A stretch of DNA of 64,000 bases from Variovorax beijingensis (GCF_007828835.1 NZ_VIVL01000002.1:372001-436000), one strand, 5' to 3'; counted from the stretch's first letter, positions 7,582 through 16,561 are shown. Numbers and translations: made by a program. Notes: generated by a model not told the origin, from the sequence alone.

Positions 7582-8730
7582 TCAGGGCTGGTATTTCCAG
7601 GCGCCGTTCTCGATCTTGACCATGACCCGGGCACGCTGGTCCAGGCCCAGGTGGTCGTTGGCGGTCATGTTGAACACGCCGTGCGCGCCCGACACTTCCT
7701 TGACCTGCTCGAGCGCGTCGCGCAGCGCGGCGCGGAATTCGGGCGTGCCGGGCTGCGCCTTCTTGAGTGCGACCGGCACGGCCGAGGTCATCAGGAGGCC
7801 CGCATCCCAGGCGTGCGCGCCGAAGGTCGACACCGAGCTCTTGCCGTTCGCGGCCTCGTAGGCCGTGACATAGGCCAGGGCCGACTTCTTCACCGGATGG
7901 CTCGCGGGCAGCTGCTCGGCCACCAGCACCGGGCCGGCAGGCAGGAAGGTGCCTTCCACGTCCTTGCCGCCGACGCGCAGGAAGTCGGCATTGGCCACGC
8001 CGTGCGTCTGGTACATCTTGCCGGTGTAGCCGCGCTCCTTGAGCGTCTTCTGCGGCAGCGCGGCCGGCGTGCCCGAGCCCGCGACCAGCACCGCGTCGGC
8101 CTTGGCGGCCATGATCTTCAGGGCCTGGCCGGTCACCGAGGTGTCGGTGCGCGCGTAGCGCTCGTTGGCCACGATCTTGAGCTTCTTCAGTTCTGCCGCC
8201 TTGGCGAATTCCTGCGACCAGCCTTCGCCGTACGCATCGGAGAAGCCGATGAAGGCCACCGTCTTCACGCCGCTGGCGGCCATGTGCTCGGCAATCGCGA
8301 GCGACATCATGATGTCGTTCTGCGGCGTCTTGAAGACCCACTGCTTCTTGGCGTCCATCGGCTCGACGATGCGGGCCGACGCGGCAATGGAGATCATCGG
8401 CGTCTTGGCTTCGCTCACCACGTCGATCATGGCGAGCGAGTTGGGCGTGGTGGTCGAGCCCAGCACGATGTCGACCTTGTTCTCGGCGATGAGCTTGCGC
8501 GTGTTGGCCACGGCAGCCGTGGTGTCGGAAGCGTCGTCCAGCACGATGTAGTTGATCTTCTGGCCGCCGATGGTCTTGGGCATCAGCGCAATGGTGTTCT
8601 TCTCGGGAATGCCCAGCGAAGCGGCAGGGCCGGTGGCCGACAGCGTCACGCCGACATTGACGTCGGCCCAGGCCGCGGCGGCGGTGGCGCACAGCGCGGC
8701 GATCAGCAGGGGCTTGAAGAAGAATTTCAT
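7582..8730 (-). CDS. ABC transporter substrate-binding protein (HAAT family, periplasmic)
   Basis: A 382-residue periplasmic binding protein with a clear Sec signal peptide: MKFFFKP, a hydrophobic stretch, and a likely cleavage after AAAAWA. The mature part begins DVNVGVTLSATGPAASLG, the standard type I periplasmic-binding fold of LivJ/amide/aromatic-acid binders, with IVLDDASDTTAAV and GFSDAYGEGW further on. The ATG at 8730 is preceded by GGAGA; the longer reading frame from 8796 would bury the signal peptide. It lies 37 bp after paaE and is the first of the transporter genes. The likely ligand is an aromatic acid such as phenylacetate, from gene context. Confidence 0.92.
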   Translation of the reverse strand: MKFFFKPLLIAALCATAAAAWADVNVGVTLSATGPAASLGIPEKNTIALMPKTIGGQKINYIVLDDASDTTAAVANTRKLIAENKVDIVLGSTTTPNSLAMIDVVSEAKTPMISIAASARIVEPMDAKKQWVFKTPQNDIMMSLAIAEHMAASGVKTVAFIGFSDAYGEGWSQEFAKAAELKKLKIVANERYARTDTSVTGQALKIMAAKADAVLVAGSGTPAALPQKTLKERGYTGKMYQTHGVANADFLRVGGKDVEGTFLPAGPVLVAEQLPASHPVKKSALAYVTAYEAANGKSSVSTFGAHAWDAGLLMTSAVPVALKKAQPGTPEFRAALRDALEQVKEVSGAHGVFNMTANDHLGLDQRARVMVKIENGAWKYQP

Positions 8731-8767
8731 TTTGGACTTGTCTCCGGGTTGAAAAATCGTTGTGGCG

Positions 8768-9862
8768 TCAACGCTCGTCGAAGGACAAGGTGACACGTTC
8801 AGTGAGAGGGTGGGCCTGGCAGGTCAGCACGAATCCCGCGGCTACTTCATTCTTGTCGAGCGCGAAGTTTCTTTCCATGCGGACTTCCCCCTCCACCAGC
8901 TTCGCGCGGCAGGTGCCGCACACGCCGGAGGTGCAGGAGAACGGCACTTCGAGGCCGGCGGCCGAAGCCGCATCGAGGATGCTCGGCTGCCCTTCGGTGA
9001 AGGTGATCTCGCGCTGCAGCCCGTCGCGCACGATGGTGATGCGCGCCTGCTTGGCATCGCCGGGCAGGGCTTCGTGCACCACCGCACCCACCTGGCCTGC
9101 CGATGCTGCCGAGGGCAGCGCAACGCCAAAGCGCTCGATGTGGATACGCTCCTCGGGCACGCCGGCGGCCAGCAGCGCGGCTTCGGCCTCGTCGTTCATC
9201 TGGAACGGGCCGCAGATGTAGGCGTGGTCGATGCCGGCGGCCGGCACCAGCGTGTTCAGGAACTCGCCGATCTTCTCGCGGTTCATCACGCCGGAGCCCA
9301 GCGGGGAGTCGGTGTGCTCGTCGGAGAACACCAGCTGCAGCGCGAGCCGCGTCATGTAGCGGTTCTTCAGGTCCTCGATCTCTTCCTTGAACATCGTGGA
9401 CTGCAGCTGCCGGTTGCCGTAGATCAGCGTGAAGCGGCTCAGCGGCTCGCGCGCGAGCACCGTCTTCATGATCGAGAGGATCGGCGTGATGCCGCTGCCG
9501 CCCGCAATGCCGACATGATGCCGCGCGGAGCCCGGCTCGATCGGCACGAAGAAGCGGCCCTGCGGCGCCATCACCTGCACCGTGTCGCCGGGCTGCAGGT
9601 GCGCGTTGATCCAGTTGGAGAACACGCCGCCCTGCACCTTGCGCACGCCCACGCGCAGCTCGCCGTCGTCCAGGCCGGCGCAGATCGAATAGGAGCGGCG
9701 CAGGTCCTGGCCGTCGATGTCGCGGCGCAGCGTGAGGTACTGGCCCTGGGTGAAGCCGAAGACCTGCTGCAGCTCGGGCGGCACTTCGAACGAGACGATG
9801 ACGGCTTCCGAAGTGTCGGGTTCGACAGCCTTCACGCGCAGGGGATGGAAGAGGGTGCTCAT
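8768..9862 (-). CDS. paaE: Phenylacetyl-CoA epoxidase reductase subunit PaaE
   Basis: PaaE passes electrons from NAD(P)H through FAD and a plant-type [2Fe-2S] cluster to the diiron oxygenase PaaABC. The FAD-binding RSYS motif is at residues 56-59, the nucleotide-binding GGSGITP at 121-127 and CGPF at 217-220. The C-terminal ferredoxin domain has the four cluster cysteines Cys310, Cys315, Cys318 and Cys348. At 364 residues it is close to the E. coli protein. It starts a few bases after paaD and ends the contiguous paaABCDE block, before the ABC transporter genes. Confidence 0.97.
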   Translation of the reverse strand: MSTLFHPLRVKAVEPDTSEAVIVSFEVPPELQQVFGFTQGQYLTLRRDIDGQDLRRSYSICAGLDDGELRVGVRKVQGGVFSNWINAHLQPGDTVQVMAPQGRFFVPIEPGSARHHVGIAGGSGITPILSIMKTVLAREPLSRFTLIYGNRQLQSTMFKEEIEDLKNRYMTRLALQLVFSDEHTDSPLGSGVMNREKIGEFLNTLVPAAGIDHAYICGPFQMNDEAEAALLAAGVPEERIHIERFGVALPSAASAGQVGAVVHEALPGDAKQARITIVRDGLQREITFTEGQPSILDAASAAGLEVPFSCTSGVCGTCRAKLVEGEVRMERNFALDKNEVAAGFVLTCQAHPLTERVTLSFDER

Positions 9863-9865
9863 CGC

Positions 9866-10399
9866 TCAGATCGGCTTGAAGTGTTCGAAGGGTTCGCGGC
9901 AGGCAAGGCAGCGGTAGAGCGCCTTGCATGCGGTGGAGCCGAAGGCGGAGAGGCGCTCGGTGCGCTCGCTCGCGCAGCGCGGGCAGGCAATGCGTTCGCC
10001 GCCGGCGATGCGGCCGAAGAGGCGGATGGGCACGGCGGTGCCGGCCGCAGCTTCTGGCGTGAGGTGGGCCGGCGGCGCGATGCCATAGGCCTTGAGCTTG
10101 GCGCGGCCTTCCTCGCTGATCCAGTCGCTGCTCCAGGCGGGCGCGCGCCGCAAGGTGGCGCGTGCGCGGCCGAGGCCTGCCTTTTCGATGGCGGCCAGCA
10201 CGTCGTGCTCGATGGCTTCGGTCGCGGGGCAGCCCGAGTAGGTCGGCGTGAGCACGATCTCCAGCCCGTCGCCGTGTTCGATCACCTCGCGCACGATGCC
10301 CAGGTCGCAGACCGACACGGCCGGCACCTCGGGGTCGAGGACGGTGTGCAGCACGGCCCAGGCCGCGTCGACGCGCGATGCGAGGGCGGTGTTCACCAT
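9866..10399 (-). CDS. paaD: Phenylacetate degradation protein PaaD (epoxidase maturation, MIP18/SufT family)
   Basis: PaaD is the accessory protein needed for epoxidase activity, thought to help in iron-sulfur cluster delivery, probably to PaaE. The DUF59/MIP18 domain carries DPEVPAVSVCDLGIV and TPTYSGCPA, containing the conserved cysteine. The C-terminal extension holds two cysteine pairs (CPRC and CLAC) that form a probable zinc ribbon, as in other PaaD proteins. The ATG at 10399 gives 177 residues and overlaps the paaC stop by 7 bases; longer starts inside paaC have no family similarity. Confidence 0.95.
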   Translation of the reverse strand: MVNTALASRVDAAWAVLHTVLDPEVPAVSVCDLGIVREVIEHGDGLEIVLTPTYSGCPATEAIEHDVLAAIEKAGLGRARATLRRAPAWSSDWISEEGRAKLKAYGIAPPAHLTPEAAAGTAVPIRLFGRIAGGERIACPRCASERTERLSAFGSTACKALYRCLACREPFEHFKPI

Positions 10400-11172
10400 A
10401 CGCCTCCGGGATAGCTGCGCTGGAGATACTGCATCTCGGCCAGGATGTAGCCCATGTGCTCGCTGTGCACGCCCTGCTTGCCGGTGCTGCGGAAGGCAGT
10501 CTCCTGCGGCATCGCGAGCCCGGCGGCGTCGAGCACCTGCTGCATCTCGGCAAGCCACGGTTCGCGCAGCTCGCTCCATGCGGGGCCGAGGCCGCTCGCG
10601 CTGGCCTGCGCATCGACCGCATCGCTCTCGAACAGCTCGGGCATGTAGAGCCAGAGCTGCCTCAGCGCCTTTTCCGTGCGGCGGCGAGATTCATCGGTGC
10701 CGTCGCCGAGCCGCACGACCCAGTCACCCGAATGCTGCTGGTGGTAGCGCGCTTCCTTCACGGCCTTGCCGGCGATGGCGGCCACTTCGGCATCGCACGA
10801 CGCGGCGAGGCGCTGCCACAGCAGCTTGAGCAGCGTGGCGACCATCGTGTTGCGCACCACCGCAAAGGCGAAGTCGCCGCGCGGCAGCTCGACCATCGTG
10901 AGGTTGAAGTAGTCGCGTTCGTCGCGCAGGTAGGCGAGCTGGTCTTCGTCGTGCTCATGGCCGGCGCCTTCGAGCTTGCCGGCGTGCGTGAGCAGTGCGC
11001 GCGCCTGGCCCACGAGGTCGAGCGCGATGTTGGCCATCGCGATGTCTTCTTCCAGCACGGGCGCATGGCCGCACCATTCGCCGAGGCGCTGCGCCAGAAC
11101 GAGGCAGGTGTCGCCGATGCGCAGCAGGTATTGCACGGCAGGCGTGCGGTTCAGTTCGATCGATGCTTGCAT
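10393..11172 (-). CDS. paaC: Phenylacetyl-CoA epoxidase subunit PaaC
   Basis: PaaC is the structural partner of the catalytic subunit PaaA in the ring-epoxidising complex. This 259-residue ferritin-like protein has the family sequences YLLRIGDTCLVLAQRLGEW near the N-terminus, EARYHQQHSGDW in the middle and GKQGVHSEHMGYILAEMQ near the end. It lies 10 bp downstream of paaB and overlaps paaD, so the five epoxidase genes form one tightly coupled unit. Confidence 0.97.
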   Translation of the reverse strand: MQASIELNRTPAVQYLLRIGDTCLVLAQRLGEWCGHAPVLEEDIAMANIALDLVGQARALLTHAGKLEGAGHEHDEDQLAYLRDERDYFNLTMVELPRGDFAFAVVRNTMVATLLKLLWQRLAASCDAEVAAIAGKAVKEARYHQQHSGDWVVRLGDGTDESRRRTEKALRQLWLYMPELFESDAVDAQASASGLGPAWSELREPWLAEMQQVLDAAGLAMPQETAFRSTGKQGVHSEHMGYILAEMQYLQRSYPGGVW

Positions 11173-11182
11173 GGCGCGCCGC

Positions 11183-11479
11183 TCACATGTGGTCCACGGA
11201 CTTGGGCAACTTGTAGAAGGTGGGATGCCGGTACACCTTGTCTTCCGCGGGATCGAAGAACATGTCCTTGTCCCCCGGGTCGCTGGCCACGATCTGGTCC
11301 GAGCGCACCACCCAGATGCTGCTGCCTTCCTGGCGGCGCGTGTAGACGTCGCGCGCCATCTGGATCGCCATCTTCGGGTCGGCGGCGTGCAGGCTGCCGC
11401 AGTGCTTGTGGTCGAGGCCGGCCTTGCTGCGCACGAACACTTCCCACAGGGGCCACTCTTGCTTCTGTTCGACGGTCAT
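11183..11479 (-). CDS. paaB: Phenylacetyl-CoA epoxidase subunit PaaB
   Basis: PaaB is the small bridging subunit of the PaaABCE epoxidase, thought to link the PaaAC core and the reductase. The protein is 98 residues, close to the 95 of E. coli, and contains the hallmark [18 protein letters not shown] followed by [19 protein letters not shown]. The ATG at 11479 overlaps the stop codon of paaA by four bases (ATGA). A longer in-frame start inside paaA is not credible. Confidence 0.97.
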   Translation of the reverse strand: MTVEQKQEWPLWEVFVRSKAGLDHKHCGSLHAADPKMAIQMARDVYTRRQEGSSIWVVRSDQIVASDPGDKDMFFDPAEDKVYRHPTFYKLPKSVDHM

Positions 11480-12486
11480 GCCGCCTCCTTCATAGGTTGT
11501 TTGTTGGTGTGGGCCAGCGCGGCTTCGCGCACCCATGCGCCGTCTTCCCAGGCGTCGACGCGGGCCTGCAGCCGCTCGCGGTTGCAGGGGCCGTCGCCGC
11601 CGATCACGCGCCAGAACTCGCTCCAGTCGATGGCGCCGAAGTCGTGCGCCTGGCGCTCCTCGTTCCACTTCAGGTCGGGATCGGGCAGGGTCACGCCGAG
11701 GATGCGCGCCTGCTCGACCGTGGCGTCGATGAACTTCTGGCGCAGCTCGTCGTTGCTGAAGCGCTTGATGCCCCAGCGCATCGATTGCGCGCTGTTGGGG
11801 GATTGGTCGTCCGGCGGGCCGAACATCATGACCGAGGGCCACCACCAGCGGTTGACCGCGTCCTGCACCATCGCCTTCTGCGCCTCGGTGCCGTGGGTCA
11901 TCATGGTCAGCAGCGCTTCGTAGCCCTGGCGCTGGTGGAAGCTTTCCTCGCGGCAGATGCGGATCATGGCGCGCGCGTAGGGCGCATACGAGCAGCGGCA
12001 GATCGGCACCTGGTTCATGATGGCCGCGCCGTCCACCAGCCAGCCGATGGTGCCCATGTCGGCCCAGGTGAGCGTCGGGTAGTTGAAGATCGAGCTGTAC
12101 TTGGCGCGGCCGCTGTGCAGCGCATCGAACATCTGGTCGCGCGAGGTGCCCAGCGTTTCGGCGGCGGCATACAGGTAGAGGCCGTGGCCGCCTTCGTCCT
12201 GCACCTTGGCCAGCAGGATGGCCTTGCGCTTCAACGTGGGCGCGCGGCCGATCCAGTTTCCTTCGGGCAGCATGCCGACGATCTCCGAATGCGCATGCTG
12301 GCTGATCTGGCGCACCAGCGTCTTGCGGTAGTGCTCGGGCATCCAGTCCTTCGCCTCGATGAAGTCGCCAGCGTCGATGTGCGCGTCGAAGCGCTCCTCG
12401 AGCCGCATCTCCTCGGCGGAGCGCACGGCCTTCTGCTTGCCGTCGCCTGCATCCTTGCCCGCGGTGTCCATGGCCTGGGTGTACAT
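11476..12486 (-). CDS. paaA: Phenylacetyl-CoA epoxidase catalytic subunit PaaA
   Basis: PaaA is the diiron oxygenase that converts phenylacetyl-CoA to ring-1,2-epoxyphenylacetyl-CoA. The 336-residue protein carries two glutamate-histidine iron-ligand motifs, [13 protein letters not shown] and [14 protein letters not shown], and the family stretch [18 protein letters not shown]. The ATG at 12486 is preceded at proper spacing by AAGGAC. It starts 37 bp after paaK. Length and motifs are complete, so the enzyme should be functional. Confidence 0.97.
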   Translation of the reverse strand: MYTQAMDTAGKDAGDGKQKAVRSAEEMRLEERFDAHIDAGDFIEAKDWMPEHYRKTLVRQISQHAHSEIVGMLPEGNWIGRAPTLKRKAILLAKVQDEGGHGLYLYAAAETLGTSRDQMFDALHSGRAKYSSIFNYPTLTWADMGTIGWLVDGAAIMNQVPICRCSYAPYARAMIRICREESFHQRQGYEALLTMMTHGTEAQKAMVQDAVNRWWWPSVMMFGPPDDQSPNSAQSMRWGIKRFSNDELRQKFIDATVEQARILGVTLPDPDLKWNEERQAHDFGAIDWSEFWRVIGGDGPCNRERLQARVDAWEDGAWVREAALAHTNKQPMKEAA

Positions 12487-12523
12487 GTGGGTGTCCTTCG
12501 CAAAAGGGGTTGAAACGCCGCGC

Positions 12524-13840
12524 TCAGCGCGGGCGCGTGTCGATCACGCGCCGGGCCTTGCCGGTCTGCGTGCGTTCGATGGAATCGGGGTCGAACACGC
12601 GCACCGTGGTCGAGATGCCGACCAGCGTCTTCACGCGGTCCTGCACCCAGGCCGCGATGGCCCTGCGCTCGGCCTCGTCGATGCCGGCGTGGCGGTGCTC
12701 GAGCTCACAATGCACCTCGACCTCGTCGAGCAGGCCCTCGCGGCGCACGTGCACCTGGTAGAGGCCCGAGAGCCGCTCGTGCGCGAGCACGATCTCTTCC
12801 ACCTGCGTGGGAAAGACGTTGACGCCGCGGATGATCATCATGTCGTCGCTGCGCCCGACGATCTTGCCCATGCGGCGGAACGAACGCGAGGTGGGCGGCA
12901 ACAGGCGCGTGAGGTCGCGCGTGCGGTAGCGCACGATCGGCATGGCCTCCTTGCTGAGCGAGGTGAAGACCAGTTCGCCTTCTTCGCCGTCGGCCTTCGG
13001 CTCGCCGGTGTCGGGGTCGATGATCTCGGGGTAGAAGTGGTCTTCCCAGATCACGGGGCCGTCCTTGCTCTCGACGCATTCGCTGGCCACGCCCGGGCCC
13101 ATCACCTCGGACAGGCCGTAGATGTCGACCGCATCGAGGCCGGCCTTGCCTTCGATGTCGCGGCGCATGGCCTCGGTCCACGGCTCGGCGCCGAAGATGC
13201 CGATTTTGAGCGAGCTGTCCTTTGCATCGAGGCCCATTCGCTCGAACTGCTCGATGATCACCTGCATGTAGCTGGGCGTGACCATGATGATGTCGGGCTT
13301 GAAGTCCTGGATCAGCTGCACCTGCTTCTCGGTCTGGCCGCCCGACATCGGGATGACGGTGCAGCCCGCGCGCTCGGCGCCGTAGTGCGCGCCCAGGCCG
13401 CCGGTGAAGAGGCCGTAGCCGTACGACACGTGCACCATGTCGCCGGCACGGCCGCCCGCCGCGCGGATCGAGCGCGCGACCAGGTCGGCCCAGGTGTCGA
13501 TGTCCTTGAGCGTGTAGCCCACCACGGTCGGCTTGCCGGTGGTGCCCGACGACGCATGGATGCGCGCCACCTGCGCACGCGGCACGGCGAACATGCCGAA
13601 GGGGTAGTTATCGCGCAGGTCGGCCTTCACCGTGAATGGAAACTTCGACAGGTCGGCGAGCGATTTCAGGTCGTCGGGGTGCACGCCCTTGGCATCGAAG
13701 GCCTTGCGGTAGTGCGGCACGTTGTCGTACGCCCGCTGCAGCGTGGCGCGCAGGCGCTGGATCTGCAGCGCGGTGATCTCGTCGCGGCTCGCGGTTTCGA
13801 TGGGCTCGAGCTCGCCGGGGGCAGGGTGTCTGGCTGTCAT
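12524..13840 (-). CDS. paaK: Phenylacetate-CoA ligase PaaK
   Basis: PaaK activates phenylacetate to phenylacetyl-CoA with ATP, the entry step of the pathway. The 438-residue adenylate-forming enzyme has the P-loop-like [16 protein letters not shown] at about residues 95-110, [10 protein letters not shown] near the middle, and [10 protein letters not shown] plus the hinge [21 protein letters not shown] of the C-terminal lid domain. The final helix ends [10 protein letters not shown] with the catalytic lysine region. It sits 14 bp after paaI. Confidence 0.97.
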   Translation of the reverse strand: MTARHPAPGELEPIETASRDEITALQIQRLRATLQRAYDNVPHYRKAFDAKGVHPDDLKSLADLSKFPFTVKADLRDNYPFGMFAVPRAQVARIHASSGTTGKPTVVGYTLKDIDTWADLVARSIRAAGGRAGDMVHVSYGYGLFTGGLGAHYGAERAGCTVIPMSGGQTEKQVQLIQDFKPDIIMVTPSYMQVIIEQFERMGLDAKDSSLKIGIFGAEPWTEAMRRDIEGKAGLDAVDIYGLSEVMGPGVASECVESKDGPVIWEDHFYPEIIDPDTGEPKADGEEGELVFTSLSKEAMPIVRYRTRDLTRLLPPTSRSFRRMGKIVGRSDDMMIIRGVNVFPTQVEEIVLAHERLSGLYQVHVRREGLLDEVEVHCELEHRHAGIDEAERRAIAAWVQDRVKTLVGISTTVRVFDPDSIERTQTGKARRVIDTRPR

Positions 13841-13854
13841 GGGCTTGTGTCTCC

Positions 13855-14298
13855 TCAGGCGGCAACGGCGGGGCGGCCCTTGGCGGTGTATGAACGGCCG
13901 CGGAAGATGGCGACGCGCTCGCCGCGCTGGTTGGTGATTTCGGTGTCGTACACGCCGGTGCGGCCGGCCTTCGACACTTCGAAGCAGCGCGCGGTAAGCA
14001 CGTCGCCTTCACGCGCCGGTGCGATGAAGTCGATGGAAAAGCCCGAGGCCACGGTCAGCTCGTTGTACGAGTTGCAGGCGAAGGCAAAGGTGGAATCGGC
14101 CAGCGTGGCCATGAAGCCGCCGTGGCAGATGGCATGGCCGTTGAGCATGTCGGTGCGCACGCGCATTTCGAGCGTGGCCTGGCCGGGGCCGACCTCGACG
14201 ATGCGCATGCCCAGGCCCTTGCTGGCGTTGTCGTTCGCGAACATGCCGTCGCGGACGTGCTCGGCGGTTTGCTGGGGGGTGCGGGTCGTGTCTGCCAT
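13855..14298 (-). CDS. paaI: Hydroxyphenylacetyl-CoA thioesterase PaaI
   Basis: PaaI is a hot-dog-fold thioesterase that hydrolyses aberrant hydroxylated phenylacetyl-CoA esters and so releases trapped CoA. At 147 residues it matches the family length; the central ICHGGFMATLADSTFAFA holds the conserved HGG and the catalytic aspartate. It begins three bases after the paaG stop codon, so it is co-translated with paaG. Confidence 0.95.
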   Translation of the reverse strand: MADTTRTPQQTAEHVRDGMFANDNASKGLGMRIVEVGPGQATLEMRVRTDMLNGHAICHGGFMATLADSTFAFACNSYNELTVASGFSIDFIAPAREGDVLTARCFEVSKAGRTGVYDTEITNQRGERVAIFRGRSYTAKGRPAVAA

Positions 14299-14301
14299 GG
14301 C

Positions 14302-15105
14302 CTAGCGGTCCTTGAATTGCGGCGCGCGCTTGGCGCGGAAGGCTTCGACACCTTCGCGGTAATCGCCGGCATTGCCCATCTCTCGCTGGATGCGTGCTTC
14401 TTCGGCCAGTGCCGTTTCCAGGTCCATGTCCTGCGCCGCGGCCATGGCCTGGCGCGTGGCGACCAGGGCACGGGTGGGCATGGCGGCCAGCTTCGAGGCG
14501 AGCGCGGCGGCCGTCTCGGGCAGCGCCGCGTCGTCCACGCACTGCCAGATCAGTCCGATGCGCGCGGCTTCCTCGGCCGGCAGCTTGTCGCCCAGCATCG
14601 CCATGCCCAGCGCGCGTGCCGAGCCCACGAGCCGCGGCAGCAGCCAGGTGCCGCCGGTGTCAGGCACCAGGCCGATCTTGGCGAAGGCCTGGATGAAGCT
14701 GGCCGAACGCGCCGCCACGACGAGGTCGCAGCACAGTGCGATGTTGGCGCCCGCGCCGGCGGCCACGCCATTGACGGCGGCAACCACGGGCACCGGCATC
14801 GAGCGCAGCCGCGCGACGAGCGGGGCGTACCAGGTGGTGATGACCCGGCCCAGGTCCTTGGGTGCGGCGCCGGGCGAAAGGTCGGGGGCCACCGCCGGAT
14901 CGGCCAGGTCCTGCCCGGCGCAGAAGGCGCGCCCCGCACCCGTGAGCACCACGCAGCGCACCTCCGGGTCGTCGGCTGCGAGGTCCAGCGCCGCCATCAG
15001 TTCGCCGTGCATTTCGGTCGTGAAGCTGTTGAGCGCCGCGGGCCGGTTGAGGCTCAGCGTGCGAACCGCACCGGCATTGCTGGTGAGAACTAAAGGTTCT
15101 GGCAT
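14302..15105 (-). CDS. paaG: 2-(1,2-epoxy-1,2-dihydrophenyl)acetyl-CoA isomerase PaaG
   Basis: PaaG isomerises the phenylacetyl-CoA epoxide to oxepin-CoA and also shifts a double bond later in the pathway. It is a 267-residue crotonase-fold protein. The oxyanion-hole regions GAGRAFCAGQDL and VNGVAAGAGANIALCCD, and FAKIGLVPDTGGTWLLPR carrying the catalytic aspartate, are all present. The ATG at 15105 has AGAGAGA upstream and gives a length close to the 262 of E. coli; the longer frame would cross the promoter. It is the first gene of the minus-strand paa operon. Confidence 0.95.
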   Translation of the reverse strand: MPEPLVLTSNAGAVRTLSLNRPAALNSFTTEMHGELMAALDLAADDPEVRCVVLTGAGRAFCAGQDLADPAVAPDLSPGAAPKDLGRVITTWYAPLVARLRSMPVPVVAAVNGVAAGAGANIALCCDLVVAARSASFIQAFAKIGLVPDTGGTWLLPRLVGSARALGMAMLGDKLPAEEAARIGLIWQCVDDAALPETAAALASKLAAMPTRALVATRQAMAAAQDMDLETALAEEARIQREMGNAGDYREGVEAFRAKRAPQFKDR

Positions 15106-15154
15106 CGGGCTTGTCTCTCTTGTCTGTGGGAATCGAATCGGCGTGCAAACACTA

Positions 15155-15183
15155 TTGACCGACCGTCCGGTAGATTTTAAGAT
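15155..15183 (+). promoter_or_regulatory. Predicted sigma-70 promoter for paaY
   Basis: A TTGACC -35 box (15155-15160), a 17-base spacer and a TAAGAT -10 box (15178-15183) point towards paaY. The leader would be about 65 bases. The predicted PaaR operator begins inside the -35 box and fills the first part of the spacer, which fits repression by blocking RNA polymerase. I do not see an equally good promoter for paaG on the other strand. Confidence 0.55.
15158..15171. promoter_or_regulatory. Predicted PaaR (TetR family) operator between paaG and paaY
   Basis: ACCGACCGTCCGGT is an imperfect palindrome with ACCG/CGGT arms, the look of a TetR-family operator. It is 53 bp from the paaG start codon and 87 bp from the paaY start codon, so one bound regulator could control both divergent units. 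The TetR gene directly follows paaY. Effector is expected to be phenylacetyl-CoA by analogy with other PaaR proteins. Confidence 0.65.
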
Positions 15184-15257
15184 CGAGCCCGATGCCAGCA
15201 CAAGCGGATGGATTCAGGGCAAACCCTGAGCCTGCCACAACAAAGGAGACCGATCGA

Positions 15258-15860
15258 ATGCCCAGCTACGCCATCGACGGCGTGATTCCCGTCGTCGACC
15301 CGACGGCCTACGTGCACCCCAGCGCCGTGCTGATAGGCGACGTGATCGTCGGCCCCGGCTGCTACGTCGGCCCCTGCGCCAGCCTGCGCGGCGATTTCGG
15401 CCGCATCGTGCTGCAGGAAGGCTCCAACGTGCAGGACCATTGCTGCATCCACGGCTTTCCCGACCAGGACACGGTGGTCGAGGTCAACGGCCACATCGGC
15501 CACGGCGCGATCCTGCACAGCTGCATCGTGCGGCGCGATGCGCTGGTGGGCATGAATGCGGTGGTGATGGACGAGGCCGAGATCGGCGAGCAGGCCATCG
15601 TCGCGGCCTGCGCCTTCGTGCCGGCCGGCATGAAGGTGCCGGCGCGCTCGCTGGTGGCGGGCATTCCGGCCAAGGTGAAGAAGATGCTGAGCGAGGAAGA
15701 AATCGCCTGGAAGCTCGAAGGCACGCAGACCTACCAGGCGCTCACCGTGCGCAGCCTGGCCAGCCTGCGCGAGGTCGCGCCGCTGCAGCAGATGGAGCCC
15801 GGCCGCCCGCGGCTGCCCGCTTCCGAGGTGCGTTCGCTGATCGCGACGAGGCGCGGCTAG
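15258..15860 (+). CDS. paaY: Phenylacetic acid degradation protein PaaY (hexapeptide-repeat thioesterase)
   Basis: PaaY is a trimeric left-handed beta-helix protein of the gamma-carbonic-anhydrase-like family that acts as a thioesterase on ring-hydroxylated CoA by-products. The 200-residue protein shows hexapeptide repeats from [16 protein letters not shown] onward, with the metal-site histidines in [12 protein letters not shown] and [10 protein letters not shown]. The ATG at 15258 has a strong AAAGGAG ten bases upstream; an upstream in-frame ATG at 15192 lies next to the promoter and is rejected. It is followed by paaR after 59 bp. Confidence 0.94.
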   Translation: MPSYAIDGVIPVVDPTAYVHPSAVLIGDVIVGPGCYVGPCASLRGDFGRIVLQEGSNVQDHCCIHGFPDQDTVVEVNGHIGHGAILHSCIVRRDALVGMNAVVMDEAEIGEQAIVAACAFVPAGMKVPARSLVAGIPAKVKKMLSEEEIAWKLEGTQTYQALTVRSLASLREVAPLQQMEPGRPRLPASEVRSLIATRRG

Positions 15861-15919
15861 CTTCGTGCAAGATCACGGCCTGTCCGCAAGCACTGCAATC
15901 AAGGAAGAAAGAAGACCCG

Positions 15920-16561
15920 ATGCCGCGTGGAAGATCCGCCACCTATGACGACCAGCGCGAGTTCATCCTGGCGCAGGCCGCCCAGCTGTTCGCGCGCCGC
16001 GGCTATCCCGCCACTTCGATGAACCAGGTGGCCGAGGCCTGCAATCTCTCGAAGGCCACGCTCTACCACTACTACAAGGACAAGAGCAGCCTCTTGATCA
16101 GCATTGCCGAGACGCACGTGTCCAAGCTCGCGGCGCTGGTGGCCGAGGAAGAGGCGTCGACGCACACCGACGAGGAGCGCCTGCGCCGCTTCATCTACCG
16201 CATCGTCGAGGAATACGCCGGCGCGCAGGACGCGCACCGCGTGCTGACCGACGACGTGCGCTTTCTGGAAGAAGAAGACCGCGAGCGCGTGCTGAACCAG
16301 GAGCGCGAGGTGGTGGCGGGCTTTGCACGTGCCGTGTCGGCATTGCGGCCGGGCGCGCCGAGCGACGACCTCGCCAAGCCGCTGACCATGCTGCTGTTCG
16401 GCATGATCAACTGGATGTTTACCTGGATGAAGCCCGGCGGCCGGCTCGACCATGCGTCCATTGCGCCGATCGTGGCCGACCTGTTCCTGGGCGGCATCGG
16501 GGCGGTGAAGTCGCCGCCTGCCGTTTCACGGCCCGGCGCTTCCGTCAAAGAATCCGGTTGA
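15920..16561 (+). CDS. paaR: TetR/AcrR family transcriptional regulator, probable PaaR
   Basis: A 213-residue regulator with an N-terminal helix-turn-helix (TSMNQVAEACNLSKATLYHYY, about residues 34-54, written here in family-typical form) and a variable ligand domain. Position directly after paaY and opposite the paa operon makes it the likely phenylacetyl-CoA-responsive repressor PaaR of betaproteobacteria. The ATG at 15920 has AAGGAAGAAAG upstream. Its last 17 bases overlap the end of the convergent VWA gene. Confidence 0.88.
   Translation: MPRGRSATYDDQREFILAQAAQLFARRGYPATSMNQVAEACNLSKATLYHYYKDKSSLLISIAETHVSKLAALVAEEEASTHTDEERLRRFIYRIVEEYAGAQDAHRVLTDDVRFLEEEDRERVLNQEREVVAGFARAVSALRPGAPSDDLAKPLTMLLFGMINWMFTWMKPGGRLDHASIAPIVADLFLGGIGAVKSPPAVSRPGASVKESG

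Noticed and set aside
8731..8796. Upstream start for the ABC binding protein at 8796
   Set aside because: It would add 22 residues before a clear Sec signal peptide, and GGAGA is properly spaced for the ATG at 8730.
15192..15257. Upstream ATG at 15192 as the paaY start
   Set aside because: It lies 9 bases after the predicted -10 box with no ribosome-binding site, while the ATG at 15258 has AAAGGAG.
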